Source: an uncultured Clostridia bacterium
Lineage (GTDB): Bacteria; Bacillota; Clostridia; TANB77; CAG-508
Length of the DNA stretch: 56,256 nucleotides
Assembly (NCBI GenBank): GCA_934162535.1
Contig: CAKPJC010000011.1
Location: 1-56,256 of the forward strand
Reading direction: 5' to 3'
Shown: one piece after another, positions 7,553 to 15,844 of the stretch
Layout of the letters: the number at the start of each line of letters is the position of its first letter
How positions within the stretch are numbered: position 1 is the stretch's first letter
The notes under the pieces: generated by a model
What the model saw: only the letters and a program-made list of their open reading frames with translations
Databases searched by the model: none
What the model was told of the DNA's origin: nothing
Program-made: the position numbers and the translations under genes

Positions 7553-8794
7553 TTATTTTATATTCTCATCTTTTATATAATACTTTGTTCCTACCATTTT
7601 ATCTGGTAAGTATTGTTGTTCAACATAATGTCCTGGAAAGTCATGTGGATATAAATATCCTTCATTATATCCTAGTTCTCTCATCTTTTCTATTGGAGCA
7701 TTTCTTATATGCATTGGTATTTCGCCAGTGTCTTTACTTGCAACATCTTCTAATGCTTTGTTTATTCCTAAATATGTAGCATTTGATTTTTTACAGTTTG
7801 CAACATATACTGCTGATTCTGCAAGTATTATCCTCGCTTCTGGCATGCCTACCATGTGAACTGCTTGCATCGCTGATGTTGCAATTACAAGTGCTTGTGG
7901 ATCTGCCAGCCCCACATCTTCTGACGCACATATTACAATTCTCCTTGCAAGAAATACTGGATCTTCTCCACCATTTAATGCTCTTGCAAGATATAATAGT
8001 GTTGCATCTGGGTCTGAACCTCTCATTGATTTTATAAATGCACTTATATTATCATAATGTGTTTCTCCATTTTTATCAAATATTGCTTTTCTATTTTGTA
8101 TACTGTTTTTTATTACTTCATCTGTTATATGTATATATCCATCTGATTCCATACTTGTTGTTAATACTGCTACTTCAAGACCATTTAGTGCTGTTCTCAC
8201 ATCTCCATTTGATATGTCTGCAATTTTTCTTAATGTGCTATCTTCTATTTTTATGCTATATTCTCCTAACCCATCTTTGCTTGTTAATGCCCTTTTTAAA
8301 ACATTGTATATATTTTCTTCTGTTAGTGGATTTAGTTTTATTACCATTGACCTTGATATTAAGGCTTTATTTACTTCAAAATAAGGATTTTCTGTGGTTG
8401 CCCCTATTAGTATTATTGTTCCATTTTCTACATATGGTAATAGTGCATCTTGTTGAAGTTTATTAAATCTATGTATCTCGTCTATGAATAATATACTTTT
8501 TCCGGCAGGATTTAACATAAAGTTTTTTGTTTCTTCTACTATTCTTTTAATGTCAGCCACTCCTGCTGTTACTGCATTTATTTTATAAAATTTATATTTT
8601 GTTGTTTCGCTTATTACTTTTGCTAATGATGTTTTGCCACAACCTGGTGGTCCAAATAGTATTATACTTGATAGCCTATCTGCCTTTATCGTCCTATATA
8701 GTATTTTGCCTGGTCCTATTACATGTTCTTGTCCTTCATATTCTTCTAATGTTTTTGGTCTCATTCTATATGCTAGTGGTTCTGATTGGTTCAT
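7553..8794 (-). CDS. rarA: Replication-associated recombination protein A (AAA+ ATPase)
   Basis: A 413-residue MgsA/RarA/WRNIP1-family ATPase that acts at stalled replication forks. Walker A is GPPGCGKTS (near residue 48), Walker B ILFIDEIHRF, sensor GATTENP and arginine-finger region SRSMVIK. The C-terminal MgsA domain includes KSMRGSDPDATLLYLARAL and NGGEDPVFLARR, typical of the family. AGAGGAA lies about ten bases ahead of the ATG. It is divergent from ruvA, with a separate strong promoter each. Confidence 0.92.
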   Translation of the reverse strand: MNQSEPLAYRMRPKTLEEYEGQEHVIGPGKILYRTIKADRLSSIILFGPPGCGKTSLAKVISETTKYKFYKINAVTAGVADIKRIVEETKNFMLNPAGKSILFIDEIHRFNKLQQDALLPYVENGTIILIGATTENPYFEVNKALISRSMVIKLNPLTEENIYNVLKRALTSKDGLGEYSIKIEDSTLRKIADISNGDVRTALNGLEVAVLTTSMESDGYIHITDEVIKNSIQNRKAIFDKNGETHYDNISAFIKSMRGSDPDATLLYLARALNGGEDPVFLARRIVICASEDVGLADPQALVIATSAMQAVHMVGMPEARIILAESAVYVANCKKSNATYLGINKALEDVASKDTGEIPMHIRNAPIEKMRELGYNEGYLYPHDFPGHYVEQQYLPDKMVGTKYYIKDENIK

Positions 8795-8828
8795 AATTAG
8801 TTACATTCCTCTCATTTTTATATATGAT

Positions 8829-8857
8829 ATTATAAATCTGTCCACTCAAAAAGTCAA
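8829..8857 (-). promoter_or_regulatory. Promoter of rarA
   Basis: On the minus strand, TTGACT (8857-8852), 17 bases, TATAAT (8834-8829). Confidence 0.75.
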
Positions 8858-8888
8858 TATTTTCCCAAACATTTTTTTGTACTTTCTC

Positions 8889-8917
8889 TTGCTTTTATTT
8901 TTTTTTTGATATATAAT
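8889..8917 (+). promoter_or_regulatory. Promoter of ruvA
   Basis: TTGCTT (8889-8894), 17 bases, TATAAT (8912-8917). It is back to back with the rarA promoter. Confidence 0.6.
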
Positions 8918-8947
8918 TCAGAAAAAATAGAGGAAAGGGTTTTGATT

Positions 8948-9547
8948 ATGTTTGCATATATAAAAGGTTCAATTGAACTAAAAACTAAAGATTATATTGT
9001 TGTTGATATTAATGGATTAGGATATAAGGTTTTCATGTCACAGAATAATATTAACACCATTGGGGAAATTCATGAAATTGTAAAAGTATTTACTTATGTA
9101 AGAGTTAGAGAAGATGATATTAGTATTTATGGTTTTAAAACACAGGAACAACTAAAAATGTTTGAATTACTTATTTCAGTTAGTGGAGTTGGTGCTAAAA
9201 GTGCATTAGTTATGCTCTCTTGCATAGAGCCCTCTGATTTTGCAATTGCTGTAATATCAAACAATGTAAAAGTTTTGACACAGGTTCCTGGAATAGGAAA
9301 TAAATCTGCTCAAAGAATCATTTTGGAGTTAAAAGATAAGCTAAAGGCTGAACAAAGTGAAGAAAGTATTGAAAATGCTAAATTAAAAAGCACAAAAACA
9401 ACTGAAAATATTGAAGAAGCTATTGCTGGTCTTATGGTTCTTGGATATTCAAGAAAAGATATTGAAAAAGCATTTAACCATCTTGATGTTGACAATTTAT
9501 CTACTGAAGATTTAATCAAAAAAGGATTAATCTTATTGAGCAAATAA
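8948..9547 (+). CDS. ruvA: Holliday junction branch migration protein RuvA
   Basis: A 199-residue protein that tetramerises on Holliday junctions and recruits the RuvB motor. The start MFAYIKGSIE is the canonical RuvA N-terminus (OB domain), preceded by GAGGAAAGG. Two helix-hairpin-helix motifs follow: VSGVGAKSALVML and VPGIGNKSAQRI. The C-terminal UBA-like domain III (EEAIAGLMVLGYSRKDIEKA) binds RuvB. ruvB and ruvC are not adjacent, unlike the usual clostridial ruvCAB order. Confidence 0.93.
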   Translation: MFAYIKGSIELKTKDYIVVDINGLGYKVFMSQNNINTIGEIHEIVKVFTYVRVREDDISIYGFKTQEQLKMFELLISVSGVGAKSALVMLSCIEPSDFAIAVISNNVKVLTQVPGIGNKSAQRIILELKDKLKAEQSEESIENAKLKSTKTTENIEEAIAGLMVLGYSRKDIEKAFNHLDVDNLSTEDLIKKGLILLSK

Positions 9548-9570
9548 AAAACTGCGCTATGCAGTTTTTT
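9546..9570. terminator. Bidirectional terminator between ruvA and the M23 gene
   Basis: AAAAAACTGC (9546-9555), loop GCTAT, GCAGTTTTTT (9561-9570). Confidence 0.9.
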
Positions 9571-9573
9571 ATT

Positions 9574-10173
9574 CTATCTTATATAATTTTCGTCCTCTGA
9601 ATATGGTACATCTTCTTTTGAAAATTCCCATGGTTTATCTGATGCTAATTTTCTCCATAATGAAGCATATGGCTCTTGTTTAAATTCTTCTTTTAAATCA
9701 TCTAAATTTATTTTTGGCAATACTTCTAATGGATTTATTGTATAGTCTAATCCTGTTTCTTCTGTATTTTCTTTTCTAATTTCTACATGTAAGTGTGGAA
9801 CTCTTGACCCTCCACTAGAACCTGTTTTTCCTATAATTGTTTCAGTTGTTACCTTTTGTCCTGGTTTTACAAGTATTTCTCTTAAATGTCCATATACAAC
9901 TCTTCTTCCATCATCATTTAATATTTCTACTTTATTACCATATCCGTCATTAAATGCATCAAATCCTTCTGTTGTAGTTCCATCAAATTCTGATAATAAT
10001 ACAGTTCCACCCATTATTGGATGTACTTCTGTTCCAATATCAGCAGTTATATCAAATCCTGAATGTGCTCTTTGTTTAAATAATACATAATGATTTTTTC
10101 TTATTCCATATTTGTCATGTTCTGTTACTTTATATTTTGGTGTGATTGGCCATATATATTTACTTTCGTTCAT
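9574..10173 (-). CDS. M23-family peptidase-like protein without signal peptide
   Basis: A 199-residue LytM/M23 domain protein. Zn-ligand motifs are present: HSGFDIT (H and D), YGHL and HLHVEIR. Family members cut peptide cross-bridges in peptidoglycan. Here no signal peptide or membrane helix is seen: the protein starts directly with MNESKYIWPITP. It might act inside the cell, be released by lysis, or leave by a non-classical route. The gene follows the GNAT-like gene by one base (stop 10175-10177, ATG at 10173), so the pair is translationally coupled. Confidence 0.75.
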   Translation of the reverse strand: MNESKYIWPITPKYKVTEHDKYGIRKNHYVLFKQRAHSGFDITADIGTEVHPIMGGTVLLSEFDGTTTEGFDAFNDGYGNKVEILNDDGRRVVYGHLREILVKPGQKVTTETIIGKTGSSGGSRVPHLHVEIRKENTEETGLDYTINPLEVLPKINLDDLKEEFKQEPYASLWRKLASDKPWEFSKEDVPYSEDENYIR

Positions 10174-10174
10174 T

Positions 10175-11446
10175 TTATCTTTCTTCCTCTCTATGTTTTA
10201 CGCTTTGTAATTTTTCTTGCATCTTCTTTATTTTTTTTCTTTTGCTTTCTATAAATTTTATATTTATTCCTTTGAATTTTTTATCTGTTTTTCTCGCCTT
10301 TTTTAGTCTGTTGAATTCTTTTTGCTCATATTGTATTTGTTCATTTAACACTCTTGCTTGTGTTTCTTCTGAAATTCTCCTGTTGTGTGGATTATATCCA
10401 TATAATACTGCAAGTTTATCTGATATTGAATTTATATATTCCATTGCTCTTTCTCTTTCGATTCTGCAAATGTGAACTTCTCTATCTCTGCCCTGCCTAC
10501 GATTTACATATAAACTATCTGTTAATCCAAAAAATTCTGAAACATATTTTGATGATAAATTATCTCTATGTAATGTTGAACATAAAAATATTTCCTTATT
10601 ATTTGGATTTGTAAAGTGCTCTTCCATGTGTTTTTTTATCCCTTCAAATACAATCATTCTTGCTATTCCTGCACTTCTACTGCCTGGTGATGTTATGTAT
10701 GTATCTAGTTCTATAGCATTACCTGTATTTGATGAGTAATATTTTGATACATCAAATTTAGGGTCTTCGTGAATTATTAGTCTACTATGTTTTAACATTT
10801 TTTCACATTCTTTTATGTCTTTGTTTTTAACATTTATGCTCTTTCCAAATTCTTTTTCTATGTCTTTTATTGATGTCCAATAAAATTGTTGATATTTGTC
10901 TTGCACTTCTTTTTCATAGTTTTCTATTATGTATTCTGACATATATCTGTTCATTTTTTCCCTTAATTCGCTTTTTTCATGAAATTCGTTTTCTTGTATT
11001 TCTTTTTCTAAATATTCTTCAAAGCTCTTCTCTTCTTGGCGTTCACTTAATATTTTGTTTTTTGCATATTTGAATGCTTTTAGTTTTGTTTGATACATAT
11101 CTAACAGGTCTTTTTTGTATTGTTGTTCATTTCGGTACTGTGATTTTACATATTTTTGATATTTTTCACCATATTTGAAATATTTTGTTATATCATTATA
11201 TGTAAATGGTTTTTGTCCTTGTGTAATATATGCTGCTCCTTCTAAGTTGTCTTTTTCATCTACTGCAACTATTACTGTGTTTTCATCTGAGTGTACATAT
11301 TCTGATATGTCTTCTTTTCCTGTTGCAAATAGTTGTCCTTCTCTTCCTTCTTTTTTCATTACTTCAAGTGTTAGTTCTTCTAGTTCCCCAATCTTATCTA
11401 GATATTGGCTTTCATTTTCTTTTGTTAGCTCTACTATTTTTGTCAT
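10175..11446 (-). CDS. GNAT-like protein with long helical insertion
   Basis: A 423-residue cytoplasmic protein. The start is the ATG at 11446, with AAGAAGGTGA upstream. Residues about 55-75 (NTVIVAVDEKDNLEGAAYI) look like the first GNAT strands. A roughly 150-residue charged helical region follows. Then NAIELDTYITSPGSRSAGIA resembles GNAT acetyl-CoA motif A and STLHRDNLSSKYVSEFFGL its motif B. The tail (about 340-423) is a basic coiled coil. The substrate is unknown; acetyltransferase function is an inference from pattern only. It is coupled to the M23 gene and sits behind a promoter overlain by palindromes. Confidence 0.5.
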   Translation of the reverse strand: MTKIVELTKENESQYLDKIGELEELTLEVMKKEGREGQLFATGKEDISEYVHSDENTVIVAVDEKDNLEGAAYITQGQKPFTYNDITKYFKYGEKYQKYVKSQYRNEQQYKKDLLDMYQTKLKAFKYAKNKILSERQEEKSFEEYLEKEIQENEFHEKSELREKMNRYMSEYIIENYEKEVQDKYQQFYWTSIKDIEKEFGKSINVKNKDIKECEKMLKHSRLIIHEDPKFDVSKYYSSNTGNAIELDTYITSPGSRSAGIARMIVFEGIKKHMEEHFTNPNNKEIFLCSTLHRDNLSSKYVSEFFGLTDSLYVNRRQGRDREVHICRIERERAMEYINSISDKLAVLYGYNPHNRRISEETQARVLNEQIQYEQKEFNRLKKARKTDKKFKGINIKFIESKRKKIKKMQEKLQSVKHREEER

Positions 11447-11474
11447 TTTATTCACCTTCTTAGGGTATTTTGAA

Positions 11475-11498
11475 TGTAAAATATAGTTATATTTTACA
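11475..11498. promoter_or_regulatory. Perfect 11+11 bp inverted repeat, likely operator
   Basis: TGTAAAATATA (11475-11485), two bases, TATATTTTACA (11488-11498). It lies just downstream of the GNAT-gene promoter, where a bound repressor would block transcription. Confidence 0.55.
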
Positions 11499-11502
11499 AG
11501 AT

Positions 11503-11534
11503 AATATGATATCATATTTTTCCTGTTTTGTCAA
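11503..11534 (-). promoter_or_regulatory. Promoter of the GNAT-M23 operon with palindrome over the -10
   Basis: On the minus strand, TTGACA (11534-11529), 17 bases, TATCAT (11511-11506). A perfect 16-bp palindrome, AATATGATATCATATT (11503-11518), covers the -10. Confidence 0.6.
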
Positions 11535-11535
11535 A

Positions 11536-11564
11536 AAGAGCATAAATCAAAAATTCATGCTCTT
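11536..11564 (-). terminator. Terminator after thymidylate kinase gene
   Basis: AAGAGCAT (11536-11543) pairs with ATGCTCTT (11557-11564). A T run follows on the minus strand and runs straight into the next promoter's -35. Confidence 0.75.
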
Positions 11565-11574
11565 AAATCTTTTT

Positions 11575-12252
11575 CTATTTCTTTATTGCTTTTTGCACTT
11601 CAGCATATATTTCTTCGTGTATATCTTCTATTGTTCTTATTTGGTCATTTTTTACACAATCAATTTTATACCAGTTGTATTCTTTTGATACATCACATGC
11701 AGCATTATATGCATCTCTTAAATGTTCTTTGTCTGATTCGTGTATATCCTTTTTGGTATCATGTGTAAATTTGTTTTCTCTATTTGCCATTAATTCTTGT
11801 GCCTTTTCTACTGGCATATTTAGGAAAAATACTTCTGTGGGAATTGGTAAGCCATATAAATTAAATTCAAAATCAAATAACCAGTCTAAAAATTTTCTTC
11901 TTTCTTCTTTGTCTTTTATTTTTCCTGCTTGATGTACCATATTTGCAGTTGTATATCTATCAGCTATTATTATTCCACCATTTTCATAGTATTCTTTATA
12001 TCCTGTTTGAAATGTTGCATATCTATCTGCTGCAAAAAATGTTGATGCTATATATGGACTAATATCTTTAGCGTTTTTTCCAAATTCACCTGATAAATAC
12101 ATCTTTACTAATGATGAGCTTGGACTATCATAATTTGGAAAACTTACTGTTCTATATTCTATTCCTTCTTTTGTTAATCTTTCTTTTAATTTTCCTAATT
12201 GTGTTTGTTTTCCACTCCCATCTGTTCCGTCTATTACAAATAATTTTCCCAT
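11575..12252 (-). CDS. tmk: Thymidylate (dTMP) kinase
   Basis: A 225-residue P-loop kinase, phosphorylating dTMP to dTDP. The P-loop is GTDGSGKQTQ (residues 9-18), where GTDGSGKST-like is usual; the DRY-type motif is ADRYTTANMVHQ. The sequence SFPNYDSPSSSLVKMYLSG matches the clostridial thymidylate-kinase branch more than the E. coli type. It stands alone behind its own promoter, which shares a -35 region with the neighbouring accessory operons. Confidence 0.85.
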   Translation of the reverse strand: MGKLFVIDGTDGSGKQTQLGKLKERLTKEGIEYRTVSFPNYDSPSSSLVKMYLSGEFGKNAKDISPYIASTFFAADRYATFQTGYKEYYENGGIIIADRYTTANMVHQAGKIKDKEERRKFLDWLFDFEFNLYGLPIPTEVFFLNMPVEKAQELMANRENKFTHDTKKDIHESDKEHLRDAYNAACDVSKEYNWYKIDCVKNDQIRTIEDIHEEIYAEVQKAIKK

Positions 12253-12287
12253 TTACTATTCCTCTTTTCTCTATATTTTCTTCTGAT

Positions 12288-12316
12288 ATTATATATATAA
12301 TTTGTTTTTTTGTAAA
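12288..12316 (-). promoter_or_regulatory. tmk promoter with shared T7-GTAAAT element
   Basis: On the minus strand, TTTACA (12316-12311), 17 bases, TATAAT (12293-12288). The plus-strand text TTTTTTTGTAAATAAT across the -35 recurs at 13642 and 18985. Confidence 0.65.
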
Positions 12317-12336
12317 TAATTTTGAATAAAAAAAGA

Positions 12337-12375
12337 GAACTAGATAACTGGTTTTAAAAGCAAACTATCTAGTTC
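12337..12375 (-). terminator. Terminator after the 12479-12919 gene
   Basis: GAACTAGATA (12337-12346) pairs with TATCTAGTTC (12366-12375). A T run follows on the minus strand. It lies about 100 bases past the stop. Confidence 0.75.
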
Positions 12376-12478
12376 AATAAACGGATTTATAAAACATATA
12401 AATATATGATTTATGTTGTTATTTTAGCAAAAAGAATGCTATAAGTCAATAAAAATTGACATTTTTTTTATTTTTTTG

Positions 12479-12919
12479 CTATTTGAATAATCCTTTGATA
12501 AAATTGAATATTCTTTTCATGAATCCTGGCTCTTTGTATAATGTTAGTTCTGTTGACATTTCTACAGAATTGTCAACTTTTGACCTGTTTCTTCTATCCT
12601 CAAACACTTTGCCAACATCATATTGCTCTTGCACCTCTTTGTTTATTCTCTCTAATTCTTCTTGGTCTTTTTTTTGCAATTCTTCTCTTTCTTCTGGTGT
12701 GCTTATATAGTCTCTATATATTATACCTAATATCGCTATTGTTTCTGGCTTTAGGTTTTGTTCATTTACAGGTTCTTGTATTTTTACATTATAGTCTGTT
12801 GCTTTGTTTTCTGATATAATTCTTAATATTTTTATTGGTATTTTGCTTACTAAATCTATTGGCATTATTTTAAGTATTTCTTCAACTTCGGCAAAAGCCT
12901 CTTCATAATTTCTTTTCAA
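12479..12919 (-). CDS. KIP-motif small protein family, member A
   Basis: A 146-residue protein of unknown function and the first of three related genes here (others at 17372 and 20924). Shared features, in order: an N-terminal helix (YEEAFAEVEEILKIM), the motif SKIPIKILRII, a Tyr then about 20 variable residues, a second helix (ETIAILGIIYRDY), a charged coiled coil, and a basic amphipathic C-terminal helix (GFMKRIFNFIKGLFK). The start is TTG at 12919, with AGGAGG six bases away. It is the last gene after 12940-13584, 20 bases downstream. The C-terminal helix suggests membrane or partner contact; no function can be assigned. Confidence 0.7.
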   Translation of the reverse strand: MKRNYEEAFAEVEEILKIMPIDLVSKIPIKILRIISENKATDYNVKIQEPVNEQNLKPETIAILGIIYRDYISTPEEREELQKKDQEELERINKEVQEQYDVGKVFEDRRNRSKVDNSVEMSTELTLYKEPGFMKRIFNFIKGLFK

Positions 12920-12939
12920 TTTTTTCCTCCTATGTATTA

Positions 12940-13584
12940 TTAATAAACTAGTTCTTCTTGTTCTTCTATTTCGATACTGTTTGTTTGTTCTTTGTTTCGC
13001 AATTCTCCAAATTCTTGGATTACCTCTTGCTTTTTAGATATTGAAGTTTTTTCATTAAATCCCCTTAACATGCTAATCCATGATGTATTTTGAGTTTGTA
13101 TATTATCTTTCGTTTGTGATATTTCTGCAAATTTTTCTCTTTTATATTGTATTATTCTTTCCATTACTTTTCCGTCTAATGGTCTTCCCATGTATTCTTC
13201 TAATACTTTTTGGCAATTGCGTGCTTTTCCAAGTCTCCCATGTGCTAATGCTGTTGCTTCTGCATCTATAGCTCCATAACACGCCATTAAAATATCGTCT
13301 TCGCTTTTTCCTGTTTGGTTGTCGCTTTCTCCTTCATTTTGTCTTTCATATTTTTTATTTATTTCTGTTATTAATTCTATTTTTAGTTTATCTAGCCCAT
13401 GCTCACTTGATATCTGAGTCATTTTGCTTTGTAATTCGTCATAAACTTTTTGATCCTCTACAGATATTTGTGAAAAGTTTGGATAATATTTTATTCTTAT
13501 TGCCTTTATTGCATTTGCTATTTTTTTCAAGTTTTCACAAGCATTTCTATATATTGTATCTTGTTCAATTCTATCGTATTCCAT
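12940..13584 (-). CDS. Unknown helical protein, partner of KIP-family member A
   Basis: A 214-residue, predicted mostly helical and charged protein with no signal peptide and no family I recognise. The N-terminal half looks like a helical bundle (RNACENLKKIANAIKAIRIK). The middle has DDILMACYGAIDAEATALAH. The tail is Gln/Glu-rich (EIEEQEELVY). AAAGGAG precedes the ATG. It is the first gene of a two-gene operon with the KIP-family gene, behind a TTTACA-17-TATAAT promoter almost the same as those of tmk and of the 18938-17372 operon. Confidence 0.6.
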   Translation of the reverse strand: MEYDRIEQDTIYRNACENLKKIANAIKAIRIKYYPNFSQISVEDQKVYDELQSKMTQISSEHGLDKLKIELITEINKKYERQNEGESDNQTGKSEDDILMACYGAIDAEATALAHGRLGKARNCQKVLEEYMGRPLDGKVMERIIQYKREKFAEISQTKDNIQTQNTSWISMLRGFNEKTSISKKQEVIQEFGELRNKEQTNSIEIEEQEELVY

Positions 13585-13618
13585 ATATATGTTCTCCTTT
13601 GTTTTAATATACGATTTT

Positions 13619-13647
13619 ATTATATCAAACTTACATTTTTTTGTAAA
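13619..13647 (-). promoter_or_regulatory. Promoter of the 13584-12479 operon (shared element)
   Basis: On the minus strand, TTTACA (13647-13642), 17 bases, TATAAT (13624-13619). The plus-strand context TACATTTTTTTGTAAATGAT is nearly identical to the one at 18985. Confidence 0.7.
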
Positions 13648-13711
13648 TGATTTTACAAAATATTTTTTTGGTTGTTATTTATATGAATAATTTTTCATTT
13701 TTTATGGAAAA

Positions 13712-13732
13712 TTATATCATAAAGTGATATAC
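13712..13732 (+). promoter_or_regulatory. Inverted repeat over the -10 of the M18 aminopeptidase gene
   Basis: TATATCA (13712-13718), five bases, TGATATA (13724-13730). It overlaps a TATACT (13727-13732) about 30 bases ahead of the ATG. This is probably the operator of a repressor; no good -35 is seen. Confidence 0.4.
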
Positions 13733-13760
13733 TACAATAAAATAAATAGGAGGTACAAAA

Positions 13761-15158
13761 ATGGATGAAAATTTAAAAGAAAAACTTTTTAATAAAAGAG
13801 AAACAGGGTGGAATAGTATTGATGACAGTGAAAGAAGTGCTATTTACTCTTATTCTAATGATTATATTAATTTCTTAAATAATTCTAAAACAGAAAGAGA
13901 GGCTGTTTGTTCAGCAAGAAATATTGCAGAATCTAATGGATTTAGAGATATTTCAAATTTTGAAAGGTTAAACCCAGGTGATAAAGTATATTTTATAAAT
14001 AGAGATAAGAGTATGTATCTTGCAACAATAGGTACAGAAAAATTGGAAAATGGTATTCATATTGTAGGTGCACATATTGATTCACCTAGATTAGATTTAA
14101 AACCTAATCCACTTTATGAAGATAATGGATTTGCTTATTTTAAAACACATTATTATGGTGGAATTAAAAAATATCAATGGACTACAATACCACTAAGTTT
14201 ACATGGTGTAATTGTGAAGTCTAATGGTGAAAAGATTACTGTTAATATCGGTGAAGATGAAAATGACCCAATATTTACTATTACTGATTTACTTCCACAT
14301 CTTGCGCAAGATCAAATGGAAAAGAAACTTAAAAATGGTATTGATGGCGAAGATTTAGCAGTTCTTCTTGGTAGTGTTCCATATAATATTGATGGTACTA
14401 CTGAGAAAATTAAATTGAATATTTTGAATATTCTGAACCAAAAGTATGGTGTTACAGAAACAGATTTGTTGAGTTCTGAAATCGAAGTTGTCCCTGCTTT
14501 TAAAGCTCGTTCTTTAGGCTTTGATTCAAGTATGGTTGCTTCTTATGGTCAAGATGACAGAGTTTGTGCATATACTTCTCTAAGTGCAATGATGTCTCTT
14601 CAAAATGTTAAAACAACTGCTGTTTGTATATTGTCTGATAAAGAGGAAATTGGAAGCATGGGTAATACTGGTATGGAATCACATATGTTTGATTATTTTG
14701 TTTCTGAATTGTTAAATAAAACAGGAGAAAATAGGCTAAATTTATTGGATAAAGTATTTTGCTTTTCAAAAATGCTTTCTGCTGATGTTGATGCAGGATT
14801 TGACCCTTTATATGCAGGTGTTTCTGATAAGACAAATGCAGGTTTCCTAGGTCATGGTATCGGGCTTAATAAATATACTGGTGCTCGTGGTAAATCAGGT
14901 GCATCTGATGCTAATGCTGAATATGTTGCTTGGGTTAGAAATATATTGGAAAAAAATAATATTAGATACCAAATTTCTGAACTTGGAAAAGTTGATGTCG
15001 GTGGTGGTGGCACTATCGCATATATCCTAGCTAATAAGGGTGTTGATGTTATTGACTGTGGTGTTCCAGTTCTTTCAATGCATGCTCCTTACGAGGTTAC
15101 AAGTAAGTATGATATTTATTCGGCTTTTAGAACTTATAAAGCTTTCTGGGAAGAATAG
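13761..15158 (+). CDS. M18-family aminopeptidase
   Basis: A 465-residue cytosolic zinc aminopeptidase of the aspartyl-aminopeptidase/aminopeptidase I family, removing N-terminal residues from peptides. Metal-ligand motifs run in order: HIVGAHIDSPRLDL, GQDDRVCAY, DKEEIGSMG, SADVDAGFDP and LSMHAPYEV. The length matches bacterial M18 enzymes (about 430-470). AGGAGG stands before the ATG. It is monocistronic, closed by the terminator at 15199, and interrupts the run of minus-strand accessory genes. Confidence 0.9.
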   Translation: MDENLKEKLFNKRETGWNSIDDSERSAIYSYSNDYINFLNNSKTEREAVCSARNIAESNGFRDISNFERLNPGDKVYFINRDKSMYLATIGTEKLENGIHIVGAHIDSPRLDLKPNPLYEDNGFAYFKTHYYGGIKKYQWTTIPLSLHGVIVKSNGEKITVNIGEDENDPIFTITDLLPHLAQDQMEKKLKNGIDGEDLAVLLGSVPYNIDGTTEKIKLNILNILNQKYGVTETDLLSSEIEVVPAFKARSLGFDSSMVASYGQDDRVCAYTSLSAMMSLQNVKTTAVCILSDKEEIGSMGNTGMESHMFDYFVSELLNKTGENRLNLLDKVFCFSKMLSADVDAGFDPLYAGVSDKTNAGFLGHGIGLNKYTGARGKSGASDANAEYVAWVRNILEKNNIRYQISELGKVDVGGGGTIAYILANKGVDVIDCGVPVLSMHAPYEVTSKYDIYSAFRTYKAFWEE

Positions 15159-15198
15159 TCAATTAGAATGCATAACTATTACTACAAAAAACATTTTA

Positions 15199-15240
15199 AA
15201 AATAGTGAATCGGAAAATGTCCTTTCCAACTCACTATTTT
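15199..15240 (+). terminator. Terminator of the aminopeptidase gene
   Basis: AAAATAGTGA (15199-15208) pairs with TCACTATTTT (15231-15240), followed by T residues. Confidence 0.8.
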
Positions 15241-15314
15241 TTTCAACCTAATAAATAAAAATTTTTTATACTATAGAAAAAAACTTATTACTATGATAAT
15301 ATTATTAAAATTTT

Positions 15315-15340
15315 TGTAACATAAACCATTTTATAACGTC
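15315..15340 (+). promoter_or_regulatory. ECF-type autoregulatory promoter
   Basis: TGTAAC (15315-15320), a 16-base spacer, CGTC (15337-15340). These are the AAC -35 and CGTC -10 motifs used by ECF sigma factors. The next gene is itself an ECF sigma, so autoregulation is expected. Confidence 0.65.
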
Positions 15341-15366
15341 TTATATGTAAAAGGAGGATAAAAGTT

Positions 15367-15843
15367 ATGCAGGATATCAAACAAATATATGAACAATATT
15401 TTGAAACAGTAAATAAATATCTATTCTGTTTAACTCATGATAATGATATCTCAGAAGAGCTAACCCAAGAAACTTTTTATAAGGCTGTGCAAAAAATTAA
15501 TACATATAAAGGTAAATGTAAAATGTCAGTATGGTTATGTCAGATAGCTAAAAATCTATGGTATGATCAATGTAGAAAAAACAAAAAGATAATAAATATT
15601 GAAGAAAATTTATTTGATGTACAATCACCAGAAACAACAGAAAGTCAAGTTATTTTAAATGATGAAAAAATCTCACTATATAAAAAAATGCAAAAATTAG
15701 ATGAGAAAACAAGGGAAGTTATATATTTGAGAATAACAGGAGAATTAAGTTTTAAAGAGATAGCAACTATTTTGGATAAAACAGAAAATTGGGCTAGAAT
15801 AACATTTTATCGAGGAAAAAATAAATTAAAGGAGGTTGATTAG
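15367..15843 (+). CDS. ECF RNA polymerase sigma factor
   Basis: A 158-residue group IV sigma factor with only regions 2 and 4. Region 2 contains SEELTQETFYKAVQKINTYK and VWLCQIAKNLWYDQCR; region 4 contains KTREVIYLRITGELSFKEIA and ILDKTENWARITFYRGK. It directs a stress or envelope regulon and is held by the membrane anti-sigma encoded next. The ribosome site (AAAGGAGG) is strong. Its stop codon is one base before the ATG of the anti-sigma gene. Confidence 0.9.
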   Translation: MQDIKQIYEQYFETVNKYLFCLTHDNDISEELTQETFYKAVQKINTYKGKCKMSVWLCQIAKNLWYDQCRKNKKIINIEENLFDVQSPETTESQVILNDEKISLYKKMQKLDEKTREVIYLRITGELSFKEIATILDKTENWARITFYRGKNKLKEVD

Positions 15844-15844
15844 T

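Noticed and set aside
7585..8466. Consecutive hydrophobic plus-strand frames that look like membrane proteins
   Set aside because: They are the complement of rarA, whose AAA+ motifs are unambiguous.
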